Shown here in pieces: positions 32,551 through 45,307 of a DNA stretch of 64,000 nt (position 1 is its first letter; each line of letters starts with the position of its first letter). Below the pieces are notes generated by a model. The model was not told where the DNA came from, ran no database searches, and worked only from the letters and a program-made list of their open reading frames with translations. The translations under genes and the position numbers were made by a program. Origin of the DNA: Hofstenia miamia (lineage: Eukaryota; Xenacoelomorpha; Acoela); assembly GCA_004352715.1 (NCBI GenBank), contig SCFE01000071.1, positions 5,791 through 69,790 on the forward strand, given 5' to 3'.

Positions 32551-34346
32551 ATGTCTTATCCTCCAAATTATCCACCCAATATTTATCCTCCTTCTGGGCA
32601 AGATGGCGCTAGTCCGGGTCTTGGATTTGGAGCACCTCCGCCATCTGCTTATCCACAACAGCCTGCAGGATATCCACCTGCTCCTGGATATCCACCACAG
32701 CAGCCAGGAGGGTATCCTCCTCCTGCTCAACCTGGATATCCACAACAACCAGGTCAAGGATTCACTCCTGGATATGCACCACCACAGGCAGGCTATCCTC
32801 CTCAACAACCGGGTTATGGAGCACAACCTCCCGCTGCTGGTTATGCTGCTCCCCCTCAACAGCCAGGTTATGGTGCTCCACCACCTGCTCCTGGTTATGC
32901 AGCTCCGCAACAAGGATATGCGGGCCAACCACCTCAACACAGCTATGGAGCACCACAGGGTTATGGAAGTCAGCCGCCGGCACAAGGATATGCTGCTCAA
33001 CCCCCTGCACAAGGATATGGAGCTCAACCACCCGCTCAGGGATATGGTGCTCAACCACCTGCTCAAGGATATGGAGCCCAACCGCCTGCTCAAGGATATG
33101 GTCTTCCTCAGCAACAACCTGGTCAAACTGGACAGCCAGCACAACAAGGTTATGGTGCAGGGGTTCCTGCTCATGGTACAACAGGTATTTACTATTTATT
33201 TCTAATAATAGATGAGATAACAAGCTAATGAAAGTTGTCTTGTAATTATTTAATAAAAAATGTATATGCAAATATGATAATTTGTCTTTTAAATATTTTA
33301 CTTATATTTAATTTTTAATAACTGATATCACCCTGTGAGCGTTGTGAGCATTTTAGGTTTCGTTAGGCTTTCGAGCTTTAAATTTTTATAAGTTTATTCC
33401 TTTTAGAGTTATCTTTTGTTATAGGATCATTTGCTTAACAATAGACACTGTAAATGAAGTCTTTCTTAATAAACTTATATACATGCATATGCAGTAGGCG
33501 GGAAATTATTGGGAACTTAGCAAAAAATGTTATTTCACGCACGTGAATTGCTTGTATTGCAGCAGAAAAAATGAAGTTTTTGTTAGTTACCAATATATAA
33601 ACAACGTATACAACCATGCTTTACGCATGTGGCGCCAGTTTATATTGATTATAATACAACAATAAGTCTTTAGTAAAACTCATTGACATATTTTCATTAG
33701 GTTAGTGTAATTGATGTTAAGACCCTCTTTATTAACCTAACCTTTCGAATTTGATCGCAATCATTTCTTAGATCCTAGGATTTCTTTATAAAGATTAATC
33801 ATTTCTTCAGAAATTTTTTGTTTGAGAAAGCCCCAGCATTCTCTATGTGGTTGAGGTCCGCAGTGTTTCCAGGCTATGGACACAAGCAGTGGCGCGTTAC
33901 GTTGGGGGAGACCGCCCCCGTGGGGTCAGCTGCGAACACTTAAGAAAATTGAAAATAGTTCACTTTAATTCAAGATGTTATCAATCGATTTGCTGCTAAA
34001 ACATTTTGTGTAGGCTTACTCTAGTTCAAAAAACTTTTTTTACAATTTTTTTTCTGTAAAAATGGGTGTCAGTCCCCTCCTCTCGTTTTAAAAATCCTAA
34101 ACGCGCCTCCGGACACAAGTGAACTCCAACATTACATTGCACAGCACAACTTTGGAAGTAACTTTATTGGTATATCCTGTTCGGATAAAGTGCTGTAATT
34201 GAGTTTGACCCGGGTCAGCCTGCTACGACGTTCAAAATGTCTGAGCAAACCCAGCCAAGCCCATTCCGAATTCTGGTGATTACTATGTTGTTTAATTAGA
34301 ATGAATTTGACATGGATTAGGTCTACTAATTATTATCTAATACATA

Positions 34347-34384
<38 letters not shown>

Positions 34385-35067
34385 GACAGTAGAAACTGTT
34401 ATCTTCTCATCACTACAGACGCGTTTCGTTGCGGATGCGACAAAATTTTCTATTGCTTTACTCAAAACCAATTCATTCCTGAAAATCTCAAATATGCTAG
34501 TTTAATGTCTCATACACCAAAAAAGAGGACAAAAAAATTATTTGATTTTCAGCTGAATTGTGCAAATGAGAGAAACTCTTGTATCTCAGAATCTTGATCA
34601 GCTCTAATTCACAAATACGTGTTATTGGTTAGAGGACTTCTAGTAAGTTGTTAACAATGAGATTCATACCTAAAGTCCTCTATCATTATGCAAACTTTGG
34701 GAGTCATAGTTGCAGTAGTTTGCCTAAAAAACGCTAGAAACAATTTGTCGCATCTGCAACGCTATTAACGACTTTTTTTAATTAATGGGCTCTTATCTCT
34801 TAAACGGAGCTAGATATCAACAAGTAGTTTTGATAGTTTACTTTAATACGTATATAGTTTAATTAGTAATATCTGACAGAAAAAAATATGTACTCATGTC
34901 GCAATTATTTTTGTCAATTGTTTACTTTAGCAGAGGGTGCTCTAGCAACACCCGCACTCCCCCTTGCAGTGCCAATCCCTCTGGTGTCTGGTGAACCCCT
35001 GAGAAAGTATATTATACATTATAATTGTTAGTCTGGGCCACTGATACATTATGTTGCTTCAAGAATC

Positions 35068-35122
<55 letters not shown>

Positions 35123-35959
35123 ATTTAACTTATTTTACGATTATTGTCCACCGTAATTATTAATTGTAGGTTGATAACGATTATTTGTACATGTATTCTT
35201 GAAAAATACATTAGAATTAGCAGATGAAAGATTGTCACGCAAGTCAGCATACTCTACCTGACCATGCCAGCTTTAAACTCCGCTGTGCTTAAAAATGTGT
35301 ACATTTTATTGTCGTATGTTCATACATTTTTCTTTCTTTAACACTATGTCGTAGTAATATTCTACTCGTATATTCGTATTTGGTTTTCAATTAAACAATT
35401 TTTCTGGAAAATTTATTAAATGTTCTCCCGTGTGTTTGCTTTATAACATTAGAATACAATTTTAAGTGAAAATGCATTATTAATAACCATCGATTAAAGT
35501 TTGTATGTACAGGTCATTGTGAAATTGGCAAATTCTCAAATTTCATCAAAGCTCTACAACACATATTCACTTGATCGCAAATTTTGCATTAATTGTATTC
35601 AATTCCGTTCTTAAAATATTATTTATAATTCAAAAACTCTCAGTCATTTCATGGCCTTAGAATGTGACCTATAGGGTCGGATTTAGAGTTGGTCATGGAA
35701 ATTTTAATTTAATTTTTATTAGAGTTCTTTTGGTATTTAGTTAAAAATTTGCTATTTATTTAATATGTATATAGGCCCATTCGATTCGTCAAAATGAAAA
35801 CTGTCCTACTAAATTCATAGTGTATTGCTTGTTGTTCTTTATGAAGAACAAGTCGAAAATTTATGCCCAAGTCGGACCAGGCTTAGGAAACTAGGCCCAT
35901 TAATTAATGATAATTCAGCCCATTATAGACCCATTTTTATAATAATTGTGTAAGAAATT

Positions 35960-36003
<44 letters not shown>

Positions 36004-38122
36004 TATATATATATTATTCAATGTTTTAATGTTTTAATGAAAATTTGTGTAGATTTGTTTTATAAAATTATCCTGATAAACAAATGCCTCCAATCATCAA
36101 ACTGCTGACGCTGTGAATTTGTACTTGAAATTGCATATGTAGATATTCCAAAATTAGTGTAGTATACAAATAATGTATAAACGTTTGCAGTCACTAATCA
36201 ATATACTTTTATAAGATACCGAAACAATCGCAAGGGTTTCGCAAAAACGAATTACAAAAACTCATTTATTTTGAAAACTTACATATTTCAAGATTTATTG
36301 GTAATGTGGGTGTGATCTAGACATTAGTTATTAATTTTTTAGTTCAATTTTTAATTGTTTAATGTTTTAGCTGCGCAGTCAAAGCAGGGGCATCCCACTG
36401 TGTTCCCTCATCAACCCTTCGATGCGGAAGCTGACTGTGAGCAGTTGAGAAAAGCTATGCGTGGAGCAGGAACAGACGAAAACTTATTGATTTCTATTCT
36501 TGCTTCAAGAACAACATCTCAGCGCGTGGATATTCGTATGCGCTATAAGACCATGTATGGAAAAGATCTTATGAACGACCTAAAATCGGAACTTTCCGGA
36601 AATTTAGAAGATTGTCTTTTAGCCCTAATGGAGCCACGTTATTTGTACGACGCAAAATGTTTGCGTAGGGCGATGAGAGGCGCTGGAACTGATGAAGAAA
36701 CGTTGATTGACATTTTGTGCACGCGTTCAAACAGCGAGATTGCAGAGATCAAGAGAGAATATAAAATGCATTACAATAGGGATTTGGAAAAGGACTGCGT
36801 TAGTGAAACTAGTGGACATTTTAAACGACTGTTAGTAAGCATGTGTCAGGGTAACAGAGACGAAAACCAACAAGTGGACTTTGGAAAAGCTTCCAAAGAA
36901 GCACATGATCTTTACCAAGCTGGAGAAAAGAAGTGGGGTACCGATGAATCTCGCTTTAATGTTATTTTGGCTTCTAGGAGCTTTCCTCAGTTAAGGGCGA
37001 CGTTTGAGGAATACATAAAGATTGCTCAACGCGATATTTTAAATTCAATTGACAGAGAAATGAGTGGCGATTTAAAGGTGAAATTTATGCTACGAAATAA
37101 TACATATACTATGCCGTAAACATTACTCGGAACTTTTGTTATATTATCAGGCTAATTCTAGCTCTCAATATATAAAACAAGTCCAAATCATCTACTTATT
37201 AATTTAATAATTTAACCCCATTCTTTTGAAAACTTAATATCAATTACAAATAAGGTCCTGCAAATATTTTAAATCAAATCCGAATCTGAATCAATGTTGG
37301 AAATAAACTAAAAGCATCATAAGAAACCTCTGAAACCATTAAAGCTATTCTAGGCACACCTTATATTTGTCTAATTCAGTTAATGCGTATCAATAAGCCT
37401 TGGCAGAACAAAATCCCACCATCATCACTATTTCTAAATAGAGCCTTCCATGATTTTCAGTAACTCTCTTTAATAAATGATTTACCTGAACCATTCATTT
37501 CTTTGAACGCTTTATAGGGGCTGCAGCCGATTTTGTTTCACTGATTGCTTTGGGGAACCCCAATGATTAATGCTGTAGCACTTAACCACGTACCCCACCT
37601 GTTCAAATATGGCATTCGAAAAATGGGTTTTTCCTTGAAATTCTGTCTATTGATTTGAACTTCGGTTTCATTTTTCCAACATTTTTTAAGATGTTTGGCT
37701 AATGGTTTGGCGCATTTTTTAGTTTCAGACATTTTTGAAGAGTTTTTGAATCATGAGTGTAACATATGACATGAATTAGATTAGAATATAGAGATTTTTA
37801 AGATTTTGAGCATCTGCAACATTGTAAGCAATCTCCTTAGTAAGCAAAACATGCAGTGCTTTAATTTTTTGACAAATCCTATCTTTGTAGAAGGAAATGT
37901 ATAATAAAGTTTTGTACAGAAACAGCAACATCAATAGGCGATTGCTTTGTATGGTTGTCAAAATAACTAAGAACTATATTGAATTATCAGTTCAAGCAAT
38001 TAAATAAATTTATTAATATTACTACCAACCCTATAAATTTCGTAATTCACTGACTTTCTTTCCCTAACTTTTAGATCTTCAGTAAATTAAATCTGTTTAC
38101 AATAGCATTTGAGGCCTAAATA

Positions 38123-38162
<40 letters not shown>

Positions 38163-38660
38163 TTATATTAATTGGATACTAAGGATCTGTTTTAGACCGG
38201 ATTCAAATGCATCGTTCAGTGTGCACGAAATCCTGCCGATTATTTCGCNNNNNNNNNNNNNNNNNNNNNNNNNNNNNNNNNNNNNNNNNNNNNNNNNNNN
38301 NNNNNNNNNNNNNNNNNNNNNNNNNNNNNNNNNNNNNNNNNNNNNNNNNNNNNNNNNNATATATATATATTATATTAATTGGATACTAAGGATCTGTTTT
38401 AGACCGGATTCAAATGCATCGTTCAGTGTGCACGAAATCCTGCTGATTATTTCGCAGAACGTTTATATAGGTCAATGAAGGGTGCAGGCACAAACGATGC
38501 TTTGTTGATAAGAATAGTGGTTTCTAGATCTGAGGTTGATCTCGCTGACATTAAAACAGCTTTTCTTCAAAAGTATCACAAAACACTCTACAAGTTCATT
38601 GAGGGCGATTGTTCTGGTGACTACAAGAAGTTGCTGTTCCATTTGGTTGGAAGAAATTAA
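32551..38660 (+). CDS. Annexin with PGY-rich N-terminal tail (annexin A7/A11 type)
   Basis: Calcium-dependent phospholipid-binding protein. Three coding exons: 32551-33184, 36371-37077 and 38403-38660. Donors GTATTT (33185) and GTGAAA (37078) and acceptors TTTTAG|CTGCG and TTTTAG|ACCGG keep the frame (phases 1 and 0) and give 532 residues (human A11 has 505). Residues 1-211 are a Pro/Gly/Tyr/Gln tail starting MSYPPNYPP, as in A7 and A11, with a near-perfect AQPPAQGYG nonapeptide array at about 141-185. Exon 2 carries annexin repeats 1-3 ([32 protein letters not shown]), each followed about 40 residues later by an acidic calcium ligand (SELSGN, SETSGH, REMSGD). Exon 3 carries repeat 4 ([22 protein letters not shown]). 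In A11 the tail mediates condensation and lysosome/RNA-granule tethering; that role here is inference. A7 versus A11 orthology is unresolved. Confidence 0.93.
32968..33105 (+). repeat. 27-base coding repeat in the annexin tail
   Basis: About five units encoding AQPPAQGYG or close variants. Third-position changes between units show it has been read as protein for some time. Confidence 0.8.
33646..33805. repeat. Uninterrupted copy of the 27085/27560 repeat
   Basis: Contains GTGTAATT (33705-33712) at the position equivalent to the GGGTCATT target duplication around the element at 27150, with no insertion. Confidence 0.72.
33887..34111. mobile_element. hAT family D, copy 3
   Basis: 225 bases inside annexin intron 1. 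Left CAGTGGCGCGTTACG, right CCTAAACGCGCCTCCG, with a perfect 8-base target duplication GACACAAG at 33879-33886 and 34112-34119. Shorter than copies 1 and 2 through an internal deletion near ATTTGCTGCTAA. Confidence 0.92.
35069..35119. repeat. (TA)n microsatellite at the left edge of the 3-kb block
   Basis: TA run immediately before the first base (35121) shared with the copy at 42271. Confidence 0.95.
35121..38124 (+). repeat. 3-kb block, copy 1 (pair with 42271-45310)
   Basis: Includes the end of annexin intron 1, all of exon 2, and most of intron 2. It is bounded by (TA)n on both sides. Exon 2 is identical in the two copies; flanking intron sequence differs at a few positions (for example around 36116-36160 versus 43307-43351). 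Confidence 0.92.
38125..38160. repeat. (TA)n microsatellite in annexin intron 2
   Basis: TA run at the right edge of the 3-kb block. Confidence 0.95.
38196..38248 (+). pseudogene. Duplicated start of annexin exon 3, cut by N gap
   Basis: Acceptor TTTTAG and the first 53 bases of exon 3 (ACCGGATTC onward) occur here, before the N run at 38249-38358. They occur again at 38403, where the exon is complete. One base differs (TGCCGAT versus TGCTGAT). Both copies are preceded by TA repeats and ATTGGATACTAAGGATCTG. This is best read as two allelic contig ends that overlap but were not merged, not as two exons. Confidence 0.85.
38249..38358. other. 110-base N gap beside a (TA)n run
   Basis: Assembly gap. 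The sequences on either side overlap each other, so the gap may not be real sequence at all. Confidence 0.95.
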
Positions 38661-39479
38661 AGTATTCGAAATTTTCTTTGTATTATTATTAGCCGCTAGC
38701 TGCTCTTGTAAGAAATTAAAGTAATAAATTTTCCAATTTGCTTTTAATTGAACTATGAGTTTTGAAAAAATACTGAATGCACAAATATCTTTGAAAACTA
38801 TGTAGTAAGGGATACTTATTTTATTGGCAATGAATACTGTGCTACGCAAGTAATTGATGAGGCACATAATTCTTCGCAAACGCTCTTTTGATTTATTTAA
38901 GATATCAAGCGAATCTTTCTGTGTGGAGGAAGTTATTCAAATCCTAACACGAACTTCACAACCATGAAGTTTTAGAATTAGTGTTTTGCGGGCTTGATGA
39001 GACATGATTGAGTGCATTTATTACATTTATCATGATTCAACTGGATTTTTGTTGAAGAAATAATTATAATGAGCAATGTGAGAGGATGTGTTTAAAATAT
39101 TTTGAATTCCTCCAATCAGGGCCGTAGGCCTGGGGCTATGAGCAGACAGTTTCATAGATCTTCAAATGTAATTCGTGCTCTCGTGAATCCAAAATTTTAA
39201 CTCAGTAGTTGTGTTTGCTAAGGTATTGCAGGCTATTGCTGCTGAATGGGATGCAACATACGTTAGTTTTGAATGTAATGAAGAAGAAAAATCTATATTC
39301 AGATATTGTTTTAACAATAAATAGAAATACTGATAACAAATTCTGAAAGCGTCAAGAAAGTAATACAAAATTAAACAAAAAAGAAAACAACGAATATTTA
39401 CAAATAAAAAGTGGTTAACTTGGGCTATGACGATTGCTAGTTTCTATTAATAGAGTAATCAGGATTATAAAATTTATAA
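38661..39479. other. 3' flank of the annexin gene; no gene seen
   Basis: AT-rich. 39200-39290 resembles 14460-14540 and is probably old LINE debris. Confidence 0.45.
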
Positions 39480-40025
39480 CCTCGCCATTTCAGTTTTTTT
39501 ATATTATAAGTGCAAAATATTTTTTAATATCAATTTTAAAGTTTTTTAATTTACTTATTTGTTTAATATATTTTGGTAATTCATTCCACATATTTATAGC
39601 TGTTTAGAAATGAATTTTTCATTATTCGCTTCTTATACCTAATAGGTTCAATTATGTGTGTTCTTTTATTTTGTTTGTTGACTGATTTTGCAGCAAGAAA
39701 GTCATTTTTGTAATATTTTGAAGAACGTCGTTAAGACATTTATATGCATGTAACATTGCGGATGTAGAAATAATTTTGAAATTTTTCTATATTAATTATT
39801 CTTATTATAGCTATGATTATTTACTGCTACTTTGATAGACCAATTTAGTTGCACTTGGAATTTCCTGAGAAATTTTTGGTTTATATCTGTGTAGAGTATA
39901 TTGGCATAGTTAAAATGACTTAATATTAGAGCATATATTAATTTGTCATCTGCATATTGTATAACATCACATGTTACTTGCTCGGACAAATCATTTATGT
40001 AAATATTAAATAATAAGTGACCCAA
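39480..40025 (-). pseudogene. LINE reverse transcriptase fragment with internal deletion
   Basis: On the minus strand GHLLFNIYINDLSEQ...DVIQYADDKLIYA gives the RT active-site block (YADD). It is joined directly to the C-terminal RT block LILSHFNYANILYTDINQKF and then to AINMWNELPKYIKQI near 39560. The middle of the domain is missing. It begins just past the 3' tail of the neighbouring LINE. Confidence 0.8.
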
Positions 40026-40044
40026 AATTGTAATACAATCAAAA

Positions 40045-41690
40045 TGATCTTTGCATATGATAAGAAAAGATAAGATATTCTTTATTCAGAAAAATTTTCA
40101 CAAATAACATAATTAATGGCGTCAATATATCACAAAGCACATATATAAAAATCACATAAATTACAAAAACAAATCTTCCAGTCGATGGATAAATTTCTAG
40201 TGTACTATTTTAATACCGAGTTATAGTATAGTCATTGTCATAAAATTTGAATCCTAGCCATGATTTATCAGAAATGTATTTTTGCTTAGGGAAGATTTAA
40301 ATTTTTCAATGATTTTAATTTCTTTAGGTAGCGAGTTCCAGATTGGAATGGCGACATTAATGAACGATTTCTTTAAAACATTTTTCTTGTACTTAACACA
40401 TGCAAAATGTTTTGATCTTGAATTATGTTTGAGTAAATCCCGGTATTTTCAATCGTCATGTAAGTTTGTAGGTTTCTCATTAGTTTGAAGAATGTCAATA
40501 TAACCAGTTGTTTTGGAAAACGAATAGACTTACAAATGTAATGCTTGGTTTTCGATGAGTTTTTTGTTGAGATATTTAGTGCCCTTCTTAATTAAATATC
40601 ATTTTTTTATAATGCACATCGCGTAGGTCAGTAAATATTATGTTTGTGTAATTAAGGTGACTCTAATGAAAGCATGGAAGAATTGAATTATCGCACAAAG
40701 TGGTAATTGTCTAACTACTAGTGTCATACTTTTTATACCTATAGCTAATTTTCTAACTATTAAATTGATTTATAAGTTGAACTTTTACTTTGAGTCAATA
40801 GTTACTCCTAGATACTTGAAAGTGTCTACAATAGGAACATTAATATTATTGACATTAAAAATCACTGCAGAAACATTGTAATTGCTTTTATTGGGCTGTA
40901 AAATACAAAATGATGTCTTAGCTTCATTAAAATTCAACTTGTGCTTACAAAAATATTTTGGCAATTTGCTACAATTAAATTCTATGGATTCCACTGCTAG
41001 TTGCATTGATAAATTATCGCTGAAAATGCAGGTGTCATCGGCATATTGGATTAAATTGCAATTAGTTATAGAATTCATTTCATTTACATAAAATCTGTAA
41101 CCATTCTGAAAAAATATCATTTAATTTAACTCTCTGCAATCTTTGAGTGAACTAACTAGTAATCAATTGTTCACTACTACGAGAAAATCCTAAGTAAGAT
41201 AGCTTTTCAATTAGTATGTTATGATTAATCGAGTCAAAGGCTTTTAAGAGATCTAAGCAAGCTATAGCTACAAATTTATTAGAATCGAGTGATGTTCTCT
41301 AAGTTCCAGTAGCATTTAATAGTGCAACAGTTTTGCGAAATCCAAGTTCGGTTTTTGATAATAAATTATACTTATTAAAATGTCCAGTGATTTGATTATT
41401 TAATAATTTTTTTAATGTTTTGTTTATCGGAGAAGTAATTGAGATTGGTGCATAACTAGTGGCAATTGATGAAAAGTTTTTCTTAAAATTAGGAGCAATT
41501 TCTAGATTATCCGAGAACTCATTAAATTGTATACATTCATTCATTAAAAACAATTTTTAGGGGATTTGCAATGATGTCTTCAATAATTTTAAGAGTTCAT
41601 GAAGGAATGCTTGAGGGGCCGCTTGATTTGTTGGTTTTAAGCTTATTGAAGATGAGTTGTAAATCTGCCTTACTTTCTAGATTCTAAATG
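40045..41690 (-). pseudogene. CR1/Jockey-like LINE, RT domain to 3' end, decayed
   Basis: Minus-strand order: KLKTNKSSGPSSIPS (about 41.65 kb), APISITSPINKTLKKLLNNQ and KYNLLSKTELGFRK (41.5-41.33 kb), NCNLIQYADDTCIFSD active site (about 41.05 kb), NEAKTSFCIL and FKYLGVTIDSK (40.93-40.79 kb), and the C-terminal AIPIWNSLPKEIKIIEKFKS (about 40.3 kb). The element ends in GAATAAAGAATATCTTATC near 40045-40090, similar to the short repeated tails of CR1-type LINEs. Stops and shifts separate the blocks. The endonuclease half is absent, consistent with 5' truncation. The clade is uncertain. Confidence 0.85.
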
Positions 41691-42220
41691 TAGCGTTTAG
41701 CAAACCACTGCAAATAGTCACTAGTGAGGTCTTCACCATTCTCTTTATACAAATATATCTCCAAGAAAATTGATATAAAATTAGAGCATAAGCCTACTGA
41801 AAAAGAAATGCTTTTATTGTAGTTTTTCTTAGTTTTATCAAAAATATCACGATATAGGAAAACACCTCAATATTATTGTAGGTACGATGTACTACCGAGA
41901 CATATTCATTTTGCTCATGCCGCTGTTAAAGTACAACTGCTTTTATTTGACGACTTGCACGTTGTCTTTGTCTTTTAATAATCCGTGGATCGGTGGAAAC
42001 CCAAATGGTCGATCCATAAGAATTCCATTGAGCTGAAATTTGGCTGCTAAGTAATGTTGAGTGCAGGCTTGTCCATGGTGCAGAATTTTGTTCGCCACAC
42101 TACTCCGTGAAAATGTCCGTGGAGATCTCCATGCATCCTCACGACAAAAATCATGCTTATGCACATATTTATAATGACCATTTTTGCATACTTAAGTTTC
42201 GCCAAATTTGTGAAACTTCA
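41691..42220. other. No gene recognised
   Basis: A minus-strand frame of 73 codons (41943-42164) is less AT-rich than its surroundings but matches nothing I know. Confidence 0.35.
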
Positions 42221-42255
42221 TTATATATGTACATATATATATATATATATATACA

Positions 42256-42275
42256 TATGTAATATGTAAACAATT
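42256..42275. repeat. 20-base direct repeat, left copy
   Basis: TATGTAATATGTAAACAATT, present again at 45364-45383. Together they bracket the second 3-kb block and its (TA)n run. Confidence 0.9.
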
Positions 42276-45200
42276 TAACTTATTTTACGATTATTGTCCA
42301 CCGTAATTATTAATTGTAGGTTGATAACGATTATTTGTACATGTATTCTTGAAAAATACATTAGAATTAGCAGATGAAAGATTGTCACGCAAGTCAGCAT
42401 ACTCTACCTGACCATGCCAGCTTTAAACTCCGCTGTGCTTAAAAATGTGTACATTTTATTGTCGTATGTTCATACATTTTTCTTTCTTTAACACTATGTC
42501 GTAGTAATATTCTACTCGTATATTCGTATTTGGTTTTCAATTAAACAATTTTTCTGGAAAATTTATTAAATGTTCTCCCGTGTGTTTGCTTTATAACATT
42601 AGAATACAATTTTAAGTGAAAATGCATTATTAATAACCATCGATTAAAGTTTGTATGTACAGGTCATTGTGAAATTGGCAAATTCTCAAATTTCATCAAA
42701 GCTCTACAACACATATTCACTTGATCGCAAATTTTGCATTAATTGTATTCAATTCCGTTCTTAAAATATTATTTATAATTCAAAAACTCTCAGTCATTTC
42801 ATGGCCTTAGAATGTGACCTATAGGGTCGGATTTAGAGTTGGTCATGGAAATTTTAATTTAATTTTTATTAGAGTTCTTTTGGTATTTAGTTAAAAATTT
42901 GCTATTTATTTAATATGTATATAGGCCCATTCGATTCGAGCATATAAATATAGCTTTAAATTGTCATTCCTTAAATAATCTAGTTGAATNCCTACTAAAT
43001 TCATAGTGTATTGCTTGTTGTTCTTTATGAAGAACAAGTCGAAAATTTATGCCCAAGTCGGACCAGGCTTAGGAAACTAGGCCCATTAATTAATGATAAT
43101 TCAGCCCATTATAGACCCATTTTTATAATAATTGTGTAAGAAATTTTTTTAATTTTTCGATGTGCTCGAAGTTTACAATAAAATCCAGANTATATATATA
43201 TATATTATTCAATGTTTTAATGTTTTAATGAAAATTTGTTTAGATTTGTTTTATAAAATTATCCTGATAAACAAATGCCTCCAATCATCAAACTGCTGAC
43301 GCTGTGACTTCGTACTTGAAATTTCATATGTAAATACTCCAAAATTAGTGTAGTATACAAATAATGTATAAACGTTTGCAGTCACTAATCAATATACTTT
43401 TATAAGATACCGAAACAATCGCAAGGGATTCGCAAAAACGAATTACAAAAACTCATTTATTTTGAAAACTTACATATTTCAAGATTTATTGGTAATGTGG
43501 GTGTGATCTAGACATTAGTTATTAATTTTTTAGTTCAATTTTTAATTGTTTAATGTTTTAGCTGCGCAGTCAAAGCAGGGGCATCCCACTGTGTTCCCTC
43601 ATCAACCCTTCGATGCGGAAGCTGACTGTGAGCAGTTGAGAAAAGCTATGCGTGGAGCAGGAACAGACGAAAACTTATTGATTTCTATTCTTGCTTCAAG
43701 AACAACATCTCAGCGCGTGGATATTCGTATGCGCTATAAGACCATGTATGGAAAAGATCTTATGAACGACCTAAAATCGGAACTTTCCGGAAATTTAGAA
43801 GATTGTCTTTTAGCCCTAATGGAGCCACGTTATTTGTACGACGCAAAATGTTTGCGTAGGGCGATGAGAGGCGCTGGAACTGATGAAGAAACGTTGATTG
43901 ACATTTTGTGCACGCGTTCAAACAGCGAGATTGCAGAGATCAAGAGAGAATATAAAATGCATTACAATAGGGATTTGGAAAAGGACTGCGTTAGTGAAAC
44001 TAGTGGACATTTTAAACGACTGTTAGTAAGCATGTGTCAGGGTAACAGAGACGAAAACCAACAAGTGGACTTTGGAAAAGCTTCCAAAGAAGCACATGAT
44101 CTTTACCAAGCTGGAGAAAAGAAGTGGGGTACCGATGAATCTCGCTTTAATGTTATTTTGGCTTCTAGGAGCTTTCCTCAGTTAAGGGCGACGTTTGAGG
44201 AATACATAAAGATTGCTCAACGCGATATTTTAAATTCAATTGACAGAGAAATGAGTGGCGATTTAAAGGTGAAATTTATGCTACGAAATAATACATATAC
44301 TATGCCGTAAACATTACTCGGAACTTTTGTTATATTATCAGGCTAATTCTAGCTCTCAATATATAAAACAAGTCCAAATCATCTACTTATTAATTTAATA
44401 ATTTAACCCCATTCTTTTGAAAACTTAATATCAATTACAAATAAGGTCCTGCAAATATTTTAAATCAAATCCGAATCTGAATCAATGTTGGAAATAAACT
44501 AAAAGCATCATAAGAAACCTCTGAAACCATTAAAGCTATTCTAGGCACACCTTATATTTGTCTAATTCAGTTAATGCGTATCAATAAGCCTTGGCAGAAC
44601 AAAATCCCACCATCATCACTATTTCTAAATAGAGCCTTCCATGATTTTCAGTAACTCTCTTTAATAAATGATTTACCTGAACCATTCATTTCTTTGAACG
44701 CTTTATAGGGGCTGCAGCCGATTTTGTTTCACTGATTGCTTTGGGGAACCCCAATGATTAATGCTGTAGCACTTAACCACGTACCCCACCTGTTCAAATA
44801 TGGCATTCGAAAAATGGGTTTTTCCTTGAAATTCTGTCTATTGATTTGAACTTCGGTTTCATTTTTCCAACATTTTTTAAGATGTTTGGCTAATGGTTTG
44901 GCGCATTTTTTAGTTTCAGACATTTTTGAAGAGTTTTTGAATCATGAGTGTAACATATGACATGAATTAGATTAGAATATAGAGATTTTTAAGATTTTGA
45001 GCATCTGCAACATTGTAAGCAATCTCCTTAGTAAGCAAAACATGCAGTGCTTTAATTTTTTGACAAATCCTATCTTTGTAGAAGGAAATGTATAATAAAG
45101 TTTTGTACAGAAACAGCAACATCAATAGGCGATTGCTTTGTATGGTTGTCAAAATAACTAAGAACTATATTGAATTATCAGTTCAAGCAATTAAATAAAT

Positions 45201-45307
45201 TTATTAATATTACTACCAACCCTATAAATTTCGTAATTCACTGACTTTCTTTCCCTAACTTTTAGATCTTCAGTAAATTAAATCTGTTTACAATAGCATT
45301 TGAGGCC

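Larger units (their letters stand above)
33185..36370 (+). other. Annexin intron 1
   Basis: 3.2-kb intron. It holds an old repeat copy (33646-33805), a hAT family D element (33887-34111), three (TA)n runs (34351-34381, 35069-35119, 35966-36014) and the left part of the 3-kb duplicated block (from 35121). No internal gene is seen; a 98-codon frame at 34301-34597 is partly translated TA repeat. Confidence 0.75.

Noticed and set aside
32521-33271. Other long open frames on both strands over annexin exon 1
   Set aside because: They are shadows of the repetitive PGY coding sequence; only the frame from 32551 splices correctly to annexin repeats.
37538-37961. Minus-strand open frames of 61-64 codons in annexin intron 2
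   Set aside because: They are repeated only because the whole 3-kb block is repeated; no motif, and they lie within an intron.
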